A DNA stretch of 10,591 bases from Lachnospiraceae bacterium UBA3762 (lineage in GTDB: Bacteria; Bacillota; Clostridia; Lachnospirales; Lachnospiraceae), in assembly GCA_002371615.1 (NCBI GenBank), contig DFGA01000023.1:1-10591 (forward strand), written 5' to 3'. Within the stretch, counting starts at the first letter, position 1. Each line of letters opens with the position of its first letter. The translations under genes and the position numbers were made by a program. The notes below the pieces were generated by a model. That model saw only the letters and a program-made list of their open reading frames with translations, searched no databases and was not told the DNA's origin. Shown here one piece after another: positions 1 through 6,236 of this stretch.

Positions 1-44
1 AATGGATAAACAATAATCTGTAAAACTATTTGTAAGTAAGGCTT

Positions 45-72
45 AAAGCGTCTCTCCGGAGGCGCTTTTATT
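45..72 (+). terminator. Rho-independent terminator of a gene left of the window
   Basis: A 10-bp stem (45-54 with 59-68, one T-G wobble) closes on a TCCG tetraloop flanked by C and G, which matches the stable UNCG tetraloop class. It is followed by TTTTATT. No gene inside the window ends just before it, so it probably ends transcription of a gene to the left. Confidence 0.8.
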
Positions 73-242
73 ATGTCCGGAGGGAGGTGGTCATTTGTAT
101 CCAGAGAATTTGTAAAGAAGCTATTTGGAATGTGAAAACGGAACAAAATCCAATCTATTTTCCAAGCCTACATTTAGAGCGGTTTTTGGGCATTTCCACA
201 AGAAAAAGTACAAGATACTATTGACAATTAGCAACAGGAGGG

Positions 243-546
243 CTGACTACCACTGTTAAGATCCCTGCAAACTTCAACTTCCGTCAGTTCATAAAAGAAG
301 ATGGAACGATGAATATTCATGAAGTCCTCTGGTCGATCACATTGAGCAGAAAATAAAAAAGACCACCCTTGCCACCCGGCGAGGGATATATCGTACGAAG
401 TGCGAGATGCCACCCGGCGAGGGCGGAAAGTTGCGAAAGCTTTTAAAGAGTTCTCCATCGAAGAAATCGAAAAGATCTATATGCGGATCCGGCGTGAAAG
501 AAATGACAGCGCTAAAAGTACGCCGTCAAAAATAAACTGTTCATGA
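243..546 (+). pseudogene. Decayed small gene with frameshift, unknown function
   Basis: Two open stretches lie end to end in different frames. The first (243-356, 37 codons) reads LTTTVKIPANFNFRQF and ends in TLSRK-stop. The second, one frame over (open from 346 to the stop at 544-546), contains FKEFSIEEIEKIYMRIRRE, a charged helical segment with protein-like composition. A strong AGGAGGG lies at 236-242, but no ATG, GTG or TTG follows at normal spacing; CTG 243 directly abuts it. The A-rich run at 349-360 is a natural frameshift site. I read this as one small gene of about 100 codons that lost its start codon and its frame. I do not recognise the family. The alternative is two unrelated fragments or chance open frames; the reading rests on composition and on the orphan ribosome binding site. 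Confidence 0.3.
370..423. repeat. Two 16-bp direct repeats, GC-rich
   Basis: TGCCACCCGGCGAGGG occurs at 370-385 and again at 408-423, separated by 22 bp, in otherwise AT-rich DNA. The first copy also forms an 8-bp hairpin with an ACCC loop (366-373 with 378-385); the second can form only about 5 bp because its left flank differs. There are only two copies, so this is not a CRISPR array. It may be a short internal duplication within the decayed gene or a leftover protein-binding site. Confidence 0.6.
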
Positions 547-550
547 ACTA

Positions 551-592
551 AAATACATAAAGACTCGGTCACATGATCGGGTCTTTATGCGT
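551..592. terminator. Strong 15-bp hairpin, probable terminator
   Basis: Positions 556-570 pair with 575-589 across a 4-nt loop (ACAT), giving 15 bp with two T-G wobbles. The outer part is A-rich on the left (ATAAAGAC) and T-rich on the right (GTCTTTAT), so the U-run lies partly inside the stem. No clean T-tract follows on the plus strand; the minus-strand flank reads TATTTTAG. It lies just after the stop of the decayed gene and before the promoter of the ATPase, a fitting place for a terminator that may work in both directions. Confidence 0.6.
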
Positions 593-697
593 GTATGGGA
601 GAAAACGAGGAAAGATGGAAACCTGGTATTTGATAGTCAATTTATCTAAACCATTTATAGATCATCATATATGAACAAACCACCTGATCCGACCAAA

Positions 698-732
698 ATT
701 GCATCGAATTGCAATAATGGTCGCAATGCGAT
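698..732. promoter_or_regulatory. Operator-like inverted repeats over the ATPase promoter
   Basis: Two overlapping dyads cover the promoter. ATTGCA (698-703) and TGCAAT (710-715) are perfect 6-bp arms with a 6-bp spacer. ATCGAATTGC (703-712) and GCAATGCGAT (723-732) match as inverted arms at 9 of 10 positions across a 10-bp spacer. The second dyad runs from the -35 box to the edge of the -10 box, so a protein bound there would block RNA polymerase. No regulator gene is adjacent; autoregulation by the ATPase itself is only a guess. Confidence 0.4.
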
Positions 733-737
733 ATAAT
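709..737 (+). promoter_or_regulatory. Sigma-A promoter of the ATPase gene
   Basis: TTGCAA at 709-714 and a perfect TATAAT at 732-737 are separated by exactly 17 bp. Transcription would start near 744, giving a short leader of about 26 nt before ATG 770. This is the clearest promoter in the window. Confidence 0.7.
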
Positions 738-769
738 CATATCAAAACTAACGATGGGAAGGTACGACC

Positions 770-2029
770 ATGTACAGAGATAGAAAGATAGAGAATGCAA
801 TCAAAGAGGTGGCGGATTCATTTCCGTGCATAGTTGTATACGGTTCAAGACAGGTTGGAAAGTCGACAACTGTTAACCATATTTTTGGCAGTAAGGTACG
901 GAGAATAACACTTGATGATGGATATGATCGGTCACTTGCCCGGGATAATCCCAAACTGTTTCTTGAAACATATGGATGGCCGCTTATTATTGATGAGATT
1001 CAGAAGGCCCCAAAACTTCTAGATGAGATAAAGATAAGAATAGATGATATGCGGCTTAAGTGGACCGAAAATAATGAAGATCAGCAGCTCATGTATATTC
1101 TTACAGGTTCGAACAAATTTGAGCTGCAACAGGGTATATCAGATTCGTTGGCTGGAAGATGTGGAGTAATAGAAATGGCATCTTTTTCGAGTGTAGAAAA
1201 ATATGACCAACCGGGACATAAGTTTGATCCGGACATAAATATATTGTTAAAACGTGAAAAAGACAGCCACATGTCCTACCGTACAAGAGCCGAAGTCTTT
1301 GAGGATATTTTTATCGGAGGCATGCCTGATGTTGTATTAAAGAAGTCAGGAAGAAATGTTTATTTTAGGTCATACATTGATACATATATCGAAAAGGACG
1401 TCAAGAGACTGATATCTGAAGACAGCGAGACAACGTTCCGTAATTTTATCTCTCTCGTAGCTCTCAGAACTTCTACAGAACTTCATTATGATAATCTTGC
1501 CGGAGAAATAGGAATAGATGTAAGAACCTGCAAAAGATGGATAGCCATTTTGGAAGCTGCGGGAATAATTTTTCTTCTGCAACCATATATGCCAAATATA
1601 TCAAACAGAATAATAAAGGCTCCGAAGATTTATTTTATGGATACCGGCCTGTGCGCATACCTTTGCAGGTGGCCTGATGCAAAGATGCTTGAAAATGGGG
1701 CGATGAGTGGGGCATTTTATGAAACTTATGTCGTCAGTGAGTTCATAAAGAACTTCTATGCATATAACATGGATCCAAAAGAGTATCTGTTCTACTACAG
1801 GGACAAAGATCAAAAGGAGGTTGATCTTTTGTATGTAAGGACAGGTGAGATATATCCGATCGAGATTAAAAAGAGTATCTTTCCCGGAAAAAAATTAACG
1901 AAGAATTTTTCGGTTTTGGAAAAGTACAAAATGACTATCAAACCGGGACTTGTTATTGATTCCTGCGAAAAGATAACCCCGATCAATGAGAATGCATACT
2001 ATTATCCTGTGTTTAGGCTGGGAGAGTGA
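770..2029 (+). CDS. AAA-type ATPase with C-terminal DUF4143 nuclease-like domain (COG1373)
   Basis: A 419-residue protein of the widespread COG1373 family, whose biological role is not settled. The N-terminal ATPase has a Walker A motif GSRQVGKST (residues 25-33), a Walker B IIDEIQ (73-78) and a sensor-like segment LTGSN (111-115). GGMPDVV (183-189) and the YIDTYIEKD segment (202-210) mark the transition to the DUF4143 part. The C-terminal part keeps a PD-(D/E)XK-like set: E318 in FYETYV, D352 in EVDLL, and E365/K367 in IEIKKS. That domain is assigned to the nuclease-like superfamily, but DNA cleavage has not been shown for these proteins as far as I know. The start ATG is preceded by GGGAAGG (756-762) at 7-nt spacing. 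The gene stands alone with its own promoter and dyad and no obvious partner. Length and motifs look complete, so it is probably functional. Family call is firm, role unknown. Confidence 0.92.
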   Translation: MYRDRKIENAIKEVADSFPCIVVYGSRQVGKSTTVNHIFGSKVRRITLDDGYDRSLARDNPKLFLETYGWPLIIDEIQKAPKLLDEIKIRIDDMRLKWTENNEDQQLMYILTGSNKFELQQGISDSLAGRCGVIEMASFSSVEKYDQPGHKFDPDINILLKREKDSHMSYRTRAEVFEDIFIGGMPDVVLKKSGRNVYFRSYIDTYIEKDVKRLISEDSETTFRNFISLVALRTSTELHYDNLAGEIGIDVRTCKRWIAILEAAGIIFLLQPYMPNISNRIIKAPKIYFMDTGLCAYLCRWPDAKMLENGAMSGAFYETYVVSEFIKNFYAYNMDPKEYLFYYRDKDQKEVDLLYVRTGEIYPIEIKKSIFPGKKLTKNFSVLEKYKMTIKPGLVIDSCEKITPINENAYYYPVFRLGE

Positions 2030-2045
2030 TTTGGTACAACCTTTG

Positions 2046-2072
2046 TGTCAAAAGGGACGGTTCTTTTTGACA
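2046..2072. repeat. REP-like hairpin element
   Basis: TGTCAAAAGGGACGG... folds back on TTCTTTTTGACA: 12 bp (2046-2057 with 2061-2072, with three T-G wobbles) around a CGG loop. From memory, hairpins with the core GGGACGGTTCTTTTTGACA recur in many clostridial genomes and resemble repeats mobilised by REP-associated tyrosine transposases; no such transposase is in the window. The octamer TGGTACAA occurs at 2032-2039 and 2093-2100, flanking the hairpin. The right arm ends in a consensus TTGACA (2067-2072), which with TATGGT (2091-2096, 18-bp spacing) could serve as a weak promoter for the next gene. The hairpin also lies 17 bp after the ATPase stop and could end its transcript. Confidence 0.55.
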
Positions 2073-2180
2073 TGCAAAATCAAACGCAGCTATGGTACAA
2101 TTCGTAGGAGAGATGACAAAGGAGCAAAGAAGATCGTTTATAGCTGACAGGAATATTAGAAACGCAGGAGGATTTACGAC

Positions 2181-3923
2181 TTGAAAAGAAGAATTATCGT
2201 ATCTGTTATCTGTATTTTTATAATGTTGATGACAGGCTGTAATGTAAGCGTCAATGTACCATCATCGTCGGGAGTGTCAGACACATCGATAGTTGAGCAC
2301 AAAGTGGGAGACTATTCCCAAAAGATGACAGATGATACTGCCAAACAGTTTGGAGATGAACTCAGTGCCTTCGAGATCACTGCAGAGCAGAGGAAACTTG
2401 CCGCGAACAATGAAGCCGGCTATCCGGAACTTGATGCCGGAAGAGGAAATCCGAACTGGATCAACACTAAAGTTAGGTCTGCATTTACCAGGCTTATGGA
2501 TTTTGCAAATGAGGAATGCCGTCTTGCGATGGAGAACAAAGATATGGCCGGACACGGCAATAAAGATGGTATCTCGGAACGCTTCGATAATTTTATGAAT
2601 GAGGAAGATGAGATTGACAGTTTTCTTCTTGATGCGGTCAGTCATTGTGAAAAGGAACTTGGTATGGACAGGGATGATCTTCTGTTTGAGTTTTCGAACG
2701 GGATCATAGGAGACTATTATCCCGATCCGAGCCGATGCCTTGAAAACACTGAGAAGATACTGAATGAGTATATCACATCTACGCTTTTTAACGGAAAGAC
2801 GATTGAGGGTGGCACGGATATATTCCCCACAGAAGGAGGATCTGCTGCCATGTGTTACGTTTTCCACTCATTAAACCATAACCATGTATTGAAACAGGGA
2901 GATAAGATAGCGATAGGTACGCCGATCTTCACCCCGTATCTGGAGATTCCCGATGTCAATGATTACGGTTTGGTTTCGGTTGATATCACATCGGACAAAG
3001 AGCATAACTGGGACATTGATCCGGATGAACTTGATAAGCTGCGCAATAAGGATATCAAGGCCTTTTTTCTCGTTAATCCGTCCAATCCCGCATCACATGC
3101 TCTGTCTTCGCAGACCATTGAAATACTTAAGGACGTTATGAATGATAATCCGGATCTGATCATTCTTACGGATGATGTATACGGAACGTTTGTCCCCGGG
3201 TTTGAGTCAGTCTACAGTGCTATCCCGCACAATACGATTCTGGTCTACTCCTTTTCCAAACTATATGGCGTTACAGGATGGAGAATCGGACTTATTGCAA
3301 TGAACAGTGATAATGTTGTGGATCGACTTATAAGCGAGCTGCCGGATGAAGATAAAAAAGACCTTGAAAAGGAATACTGTATTGCTGTATCCGAACCCGA
3401 CAAGCTAAAGTTCATTGACCGTCTTACGGCTGACAGCAGATCCATAGGCCTTTACCATACTTCCGGGCTTAGCACTCCGTCACAGATTTTTATGGACATT
3501 ATGGCCTTGTCACATACAACATATGAGGAAGATGAGTATATAAAGACGGCAAATGCTATCATAAACGAGCGTTATTGTGCGCTGATGAATGCACTCGGGC
3601 TTAAGGCTGATACAGCAAACGATAATGCCAGATATTATGCATTGATCGATATCAATGCCTTGATATGCGATAAATACGGAGAAGATTTTGCCAAGTGGAG
3701 AGAAGATAATATTTCCGATATTGATTTTCTTAATGATCTGGCAAAGAAAAAAGGAGTTGTTCTGATGTACGGACCGGGCTTTGATGCTCCGAAAGGGAAT
3801 GTCAGGATATCCCTTGCCAATCTAAATACAGAAGATTATGTACAGATCGCATCGAGGATAATGGAACTTCTTGATGAATACTATGAGGAGTTTGAGGATG
3901 AGGAGGGTAAAAAAGCCGCGTAA
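2181..3923 (+). CDS. asdA: Aspartate 4-decarboxylase/aminotransferase homologue with lipoprotein signal peptide
   Basis: A 580-residue fold-type I PLP enzyme close to bifunctional aspartate aminotransferase/aspartate 4-decarboxylase (aspartate to alanine plus CO2). Family marks are GRGNPNW (87-93), DYYPDPSRCL (178-187), GTPIFTPYLEIP (246-257), NPSNP (299-303), TDDVYGTF (330-337), the PLP lysine K360 in YSFSKLYGVTGWRIG, and R542 in NVRISLAN, the usual substrate-carboxylate arginine. The start is TTG with AGGAGG (2166-2171) at 9-nt spacing. It opens with MKRRIIVSVICIFIMLMTGC: a KRR charge, a hydrophobic core and an MTGC lipobox with Cys20, then a Ser-rich linker of about 28 residues. Homologues as I recall them are cytosolic and about 530 residues, so the signal is an addition. 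An internal ATG (codon 49, base 2325) would give a cytosolic form but lacks a good ribosome binding site. No AspT-type antiporter gene is nearby. A weak 7-bp hairpin (3910-3933) spans the stop codon. The enzyme class is secure; the exact reaction and location are inference. Confidence 0.88.
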   Translation: MKRRIIVSVICIFIMLMTGCNVSVNVPSSSGVSDTSIVEHKVGDYSQKMTDDTAKQFGDELSAFEITAEQRKLAANNEAGYPELDAGRGNPNWINTKVRSAFTRLMDFANEECRLAMENKDMAGHGNKDGISERFDNFMNEEDEIDSFLLDAVSHCEKELGMDRDDLLFEFSNGIIGDYYPDPSRCLENTEKILNEYITSTLFNGKTIEGGTDIFPTEGGSAAMCYVFHSLNHNHVLKQGDKIAIGTPIFTPYLEIPDVNDYGLVSVDITSDKEHNWDIDPDELDKLRNKDIKAFFLVNPSNPASHALSSQTIEILKDVMNDNPDLIILTDDVYGTFVPGFESVYSAIPHNTILVYSFSKLYGVTGWRIGLIAMNSDNVVDRLISELPDEDKKDLEKEYCIAVSEPDKLKFIDRLTADSRSIGLYHTSGLSTPSQIFMDIMALSHTTYEEDEYIKTANAIINERYCALMNALGLKADTANDNARYYALIDINALICDKYGEDFAKWREDNISDIDFLNDLAKKKGVVLMYGPGFDAPKGNVRISLANLNTEDYVQIASRIMELLDEYYEEFEDEEGKKAA

Positions 3924-3951
3924 GCCGCTTTTTATCAAAGGGATGTTTCAG

Positions 3952-4176
3952 ATGTTCTTTAAGAAGGATAGGAAAAAATCATATGACCCCAAGGAGAAGA
4001 TTCCCATGATACACGCAAGTATCTGTAACGGAGAAGAGGTTGCGGGGTTTAAGAATTTAAGGACCGGAGCTTTCGAGGAGATCATGTTCATAAGAGACGA
4101 CAGGGATCTTGATGATTTTAAGAGGCGGTACGGGATAACGGGAGATATCGGTAAAACATATATAACTATCAAATGA
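3952..4176 (+). CDS. Small conserved-looking protein of unknown function (74 aa)
   Basis: A 74-residue soluble protein that starts with the basic run MFFKKDRKKSYDPKEK, then SICNGEEVAGFKNLRTG (about 26-42) and FEEIMFIRDDRDLDDFKRRYG (44-64). I chose ATG 3952 because AAAGGGA (3937-3943) lies 8 nt upstream; ATG 3943 is too close to that site, and the longer frame back to 3871 would overlap asdA. I recall similar small proteins in other Lachnospiraceae, sometimes loosely labelled aspartate dehydrogenase, a name not justified by size or motifs. The single Cys (in SICNGE) and the basic start are the only notable residues. It begins 28 bp after asdA and ends 16 bp before the yqeY-like gene, so the three are probably co-transcribed. 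Function unknown. Confidence 0.75.
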   Translation: MFFKKDRKKSYDPKEKIPMIHASICNGEEVAGFKNLRTGAFEEIMFIRDDRDLDDFKRRYGITGDIGKTYITIK

Positions 4177-4192
4177 GTAGGAGGTTTAGGAG

Positions 4193-4630
4193 ATGAAGTT
4201 GGAAAAATTACAGAAAGATATGATGGAGGCTATGAAGGCCCATGACAAGGAAAGGAAAGAATCTATATCGGTATTGTATTCTGCGGCCAAAAAAATCGGT
4301 ATAGACAACGGATGCAGGGACAATGTGCCGGAAGAGATGGTAGATCAGGCGATCCTAAAAGAACTAAAGAGCGTTAAAGAGCAGATAGAAACCTGCCCTG
4401 CCGACAGGAAAGAGCTTCTCGAAGAGTATAAGGCCCGCCTTGCTGTCTTTGAAGAATATGCCCCGAAGATGCTAAGTGCGGAAGAAGTAGAAGCGCTTCT
4501 TAACGACAAGTTTGCTGAGGTTGTTGCCTCGAAGAATAAAGGGCTGATCATGAAAACCGTTATGCCTGAACTTAAGGGAAAAGCAGACGGAAAGACGATC
4601 TCCGGTGTAGTGGCAAAACTGTGCCAGTAA
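4193..4630 (+). CDS. GatB/YqeY domain-containing protein
   Basis: A 145-residue YqeY-family protein, the usual full length. It shows the family layout: an N-terminal helix with an amphipathic SISVLYSAAKKIGIDNG segment (24-40), a central helical stretch (LKELKSVKEQIE, 55-66), the YAPKMLSAEEVEALL segment (89-103), and the C-terminal MKTVMPELKGKADGKTISGVVAKL (120-143), the helical tail related to the GatB/aspartyl-tRNA amidotransferase C-terminal domain. The tail suggests tRNA or tRNA-synthetase-complex binding, but no firm cellular role is known to me. AGGAGG (4179-4184) lies 8 nt before ATG 4193; a second AGGAG at 4188-4192 abuts the start codon. It follows the 74-aa gene by 16 bp. I see no terminator right after its stop. 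Confidence 0.9.
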   Translation: MKLEKLQKDMMEAMKAHDKERKESISVLYSAAKKIGIDNGCRDNVPEEMVDQAILKELKSVKEQIETCPADRKELLEEYKARLAVFEEYAPKMLSAEEVEALLNDKFAEVVASKNKGLIMKTVMPELKGKADGKTISGVVAKLCQ

Positions 4631-4658
4631 ACTCGGTGATATCGTTCTGCATACTTTT

Positions 4659-4870
4659 ATGGCAGCTATCATGGTCTTAGCTTTAGTTTCATGTAATAGT
4701 GCCGGCAGAATCCCTTATGTTTACATAGAGGGAAGGTATGTAGTGAAATATTTTCGTATTTCTCTATCTGGGGAGTAGCAATCGTATTGATAATAATTTT
4801 TATAAGACTTGCTTATGCGGACTTATCATACGAAAGAGATTTGCTTTCCGAAGTACCGCACGGTCATTGA
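4659..4870 (+). pseudogene. Possible frameshifted fragment of a small membrane protein
   Basis: The 336-bp gap 4631-4966 holds no intact gene. One frame from ATG 4659 to the stop at 4776-4778 reads a lipoprotein-like start MAAIMVLALVSCNSAG and runs 39 codons, with no ribosome binding site. A second frame, open from 4700 to the stop at 4868-4870 and lacking any start codon, encodes a membrane helix SIWGVAIVLIIIFIRLAYA followed by a polar tail ending in VPHGH. A single-base indel near 4750 would join the two into one protein of about 70 residues. A 22-codon frame at 4882-4950 (MMFEIDSLKENIDWKLPAWF) has no ribosome binding site either. I treat these as relics; family unknown. Confidence 0.3.
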
Positions 4871-4966
4871 TTAAATACTGTATGATGTTTGAAATAGATT
4901 CTCTAAAAGAAAATATAGATTGGAAACTTCCGGCATGGTTTTCAGAATGAGGAGGATAATAAAGCG

Positions 4967-5317
4967 GTGAATCAATCAGCAAGTACAACATCGATAGTTC
5001 CAACTGTCATTTCGGTTATAGCATTAGTGGTCTCGGGCTTAGCGCTCATTTGCGTGGTTTTGCTCCTGATTATATCTAAAACAGGAACCGGACAGGGAGG
5101 AAGCGCTACGGCGATTACAAACAGCGCTGCATTGTCGGTAACCGGAATGGTTTTCTTTACTGCTTTTACATGGATATTTGCTATTTTGGGCGGACTCATC
5201 GGCTTAATAATGCTTATAATCGATATCGCCGTAAAAAGAGCCAATATTCTTTGGATGCCAATTTCAGCCATTGTCGTGGGTGTAATCAGTATATTGCTAA
5301 GTATATTGGCTTTTTGA
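4967..5317 (+). CDS. Small membrane protein, three to four helices, unknown family
   Basis: A 116-residue hydrophobic protein. Visible membrane segments are about 11-36 (VPTVISVIALVVSGLALICVV and onward), 57-84 (centred on FTAFTWIFAILGGLIGLIML) and 94-115 (ending VVGVISILLSILAF). Between the first two is a flexible Gly/Ser/Thr-rich loop (KTGTGQGGSATAITNS, 38-53). The start is GTG 4967 with AGGAGG at 4950-4955, an 11-nt spacing that is rather long. No enzymatic motif is visible. The histidine phosphatase begins 33 bp downstream, so they may share a transcript. The arrangement resembles small DUF4190-type membrane proteins, but I cannot assign it. It is intact in length and composition despite the relics on its left. 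Confidence 0.7.
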   Translation: MNQSASTTSIVPTVISVIALVVSGLALICVVLLLIISKTGTGQGGSATAITNSAALSVTGMVFFTAFTWIFAILGGLIGLIMLIIDIAVKRANILWMPISAIVVGVISILLSILAF

Positions 5318-5350
5318 AATTGGAATACTTGAATACGAGGGAGAACTCTA

Positions 5351-5905
5351 TTGAGCGTAGTCATTATCAGACATGCGGAAGTTGATTTTTGCTGGAGCAG
5401 ACGATGCACATCGGAAATGTTTGATTCAGAGTGTGGAAAATATGATTTTTCTCCAATCAGGAATGTGACTTATAGCGTTCCGCAAACTGCATATCAGAAA
5501 ATATATGTCAGCGAATTGTCCAGAAGTAAAGATACAGCGAAAATACTGTTTCCGGATGAAGAATTCTTTGAATCCTGTCTTATAAATGAAGTCCCTCTTA
5601 AATCAAGCTTTGATACAAAGATGAACATGCCGCTGTGGTTTTGGAATTTGACGGGACGCCTGCAGTGGTTTATTAATTGCAAAAGGCAGGCTGAAGGACG
5701 CAGGCAAACGAGAGACCGGGCAAAAGAGTTTGTAGAATTAATCAGAAATGACGATATGGATGTAGCTGTTGTCACACATGGATTCTATATGCACACTTTG
5801 TTACAGGAGATGAAAAAAGTGGGATTCAGGATGAGGGGATCTTCTGTAAAGTTTAAGAACGGGGAATATGTTACAGCAAAACTGATTAAACCGTTTGTAA
5901 AATAA
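5351..5905 (+). CDS. Histidine phosphatase family protein (phosphoglycerate mutase-like)
   Basis: A 184-residue member of the histidine phosphatase superfamily. The catalytic RHA motif lies at the very start (IIRHAE, with His8 as the phosphorylated residue). The second phosphate-pocket arginine is in SELSRSKDTAKIL (R58), the general-acid region is NEVPL (E80), and the second catalytic His is in VVTHGFYMHTLL (H143). A Trp-rich stretch (PLWFWNLTGRLQWF, 94-107) lies where substrate-specific insertions often occur. The substrate is unknown. The start is TTG 5351, supported by GAGGGAG (5337-5343) at 7-nt spacing and because it places the RHA motif at residues 7-9 as is normal. It lies 33 bp after the small membrane protein. 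The core motifs are all present, so it should be active. Confidence 0.88.
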   Translation: MSVVIIRHAEVDFCWSRRCTSEMFDSECGKYDFSPIRNVTYSVPQTAYQKIYVSELSRSKDTAKILFPDEEFFESCLINEVPLKSSFDTKMNMPLWFWNLTGRLQWFINCKRQAEGRRQTRDRAKEFVELIRNDDMDVAVVTHGFYMHTLLQEMKKVGFRMRGSSVKFKNGEYVTAKLIKPFVK

Positions 5906-6059
5906 CATATTACTTGTGGGCTTAAGAAAGGCAATTGACACATATGAAGAAGGACTTGCTTTCGGACATTTGTACAGAAAATACGGGATCGGGTACGCTA
6001 TGATCGCTCATGGAATGGCTCATTTGATATCCGATATTCTGATGCTCATTTTTGTGTGA
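5901..6059 (+). pseudogene. C-terminal remnant of a CPBP-family intramembrane metalloprotease
   Basis: A frame open from 5901 to the stop at 6057-6059 encodes GLAFGHLYRKYGIGYAMIAHGMAHLISDILMLIF at its end. This matches the C-terminal motif region of CPBP (CAAX protease/bacteriocin-processing, Abi-type) proteins, where a conserved His lies in a helix of the type AxxxHxxxH. The N-terminal helices with the EExxR motif are absent, there is no ribosome binding site, and the frame overlaps the end of the phosphatase gene. Only about 45 of some 200-300 residues remain, so I call it a truncated relic. The family call rests on this short stretch. Confidence 0.6.
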
Positions 6060-6141
6060 AGTCAAAAAAACAGATGCTTACATCATTTGGATTTCAGACA
6101 CCGGAGTTATATAAAATGCAACTAAATATAACAAAAGATAC

Positions 6142-6181
6142 AAGGAAATGTTCGCTTTGCTTGCTGGACATTTCCTTTTTT
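6142..6181 (+). terminator. Rho-independent terminator
   Basis: AAGGAAATGT (6142-6151) pairs perfectly with ACATTTCCTT (6168-6177), a 10-bp stem, and a run of T follows the GGAAA/TTTCC part (TTTTTT, 6176-6181). The 16-nt loop can close a little further. It separates the phosphatase/CPBP relic unit from the acyltransferase gene. Confidence 0.85.
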
Positions 6182-6236
6182 ACAGATAAAATTAGAACTA
6201 TAAGATGTTAATATTTCTTGCATAGGTGGGATATAA

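Noticed and set aside
370..423. Possible two-repeat CRISPR remnant (16-bp repeat, 22-bp spacer)
   Set aside because: Both repeat and spacer are too short, there are only two copies and no cas genes are nearby.
228..458. 76-codon minus-strand open frame over the decayed region
   Set aside because: No ribosome binding site on the minus strand, and the plus strand has an AGGAGGG and a more protein-like frame.
2277..2867. 196-codon open frame on the minus strand inside the asdA-like gene
   Set aside because: It lies entirely within the aminotransferase gene, whose motifs are conserved in the plus frame. It has no ribosome binding site or recognisable domain, and its composition is that of an antisense shadow.
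4972..5409. 145-codon minus-strand open frame over the small membrane protein and phosphatase start
   Set aside because: It is antisense to two genes with good ribosome binding sites and to the catalytic RHA motif of the phosphatase; no supporting signals.
5955..6220. Second protein-like frame across the CPBP relic (GSFDIRYSDAHF and MLTSFGFQTPELYKMQ)
   Set aside because: It overlaps the better supported CPBP frame, lacks a start and ribosome binding site, and runs through the terminator at 6142-6181, so it is probably chance.
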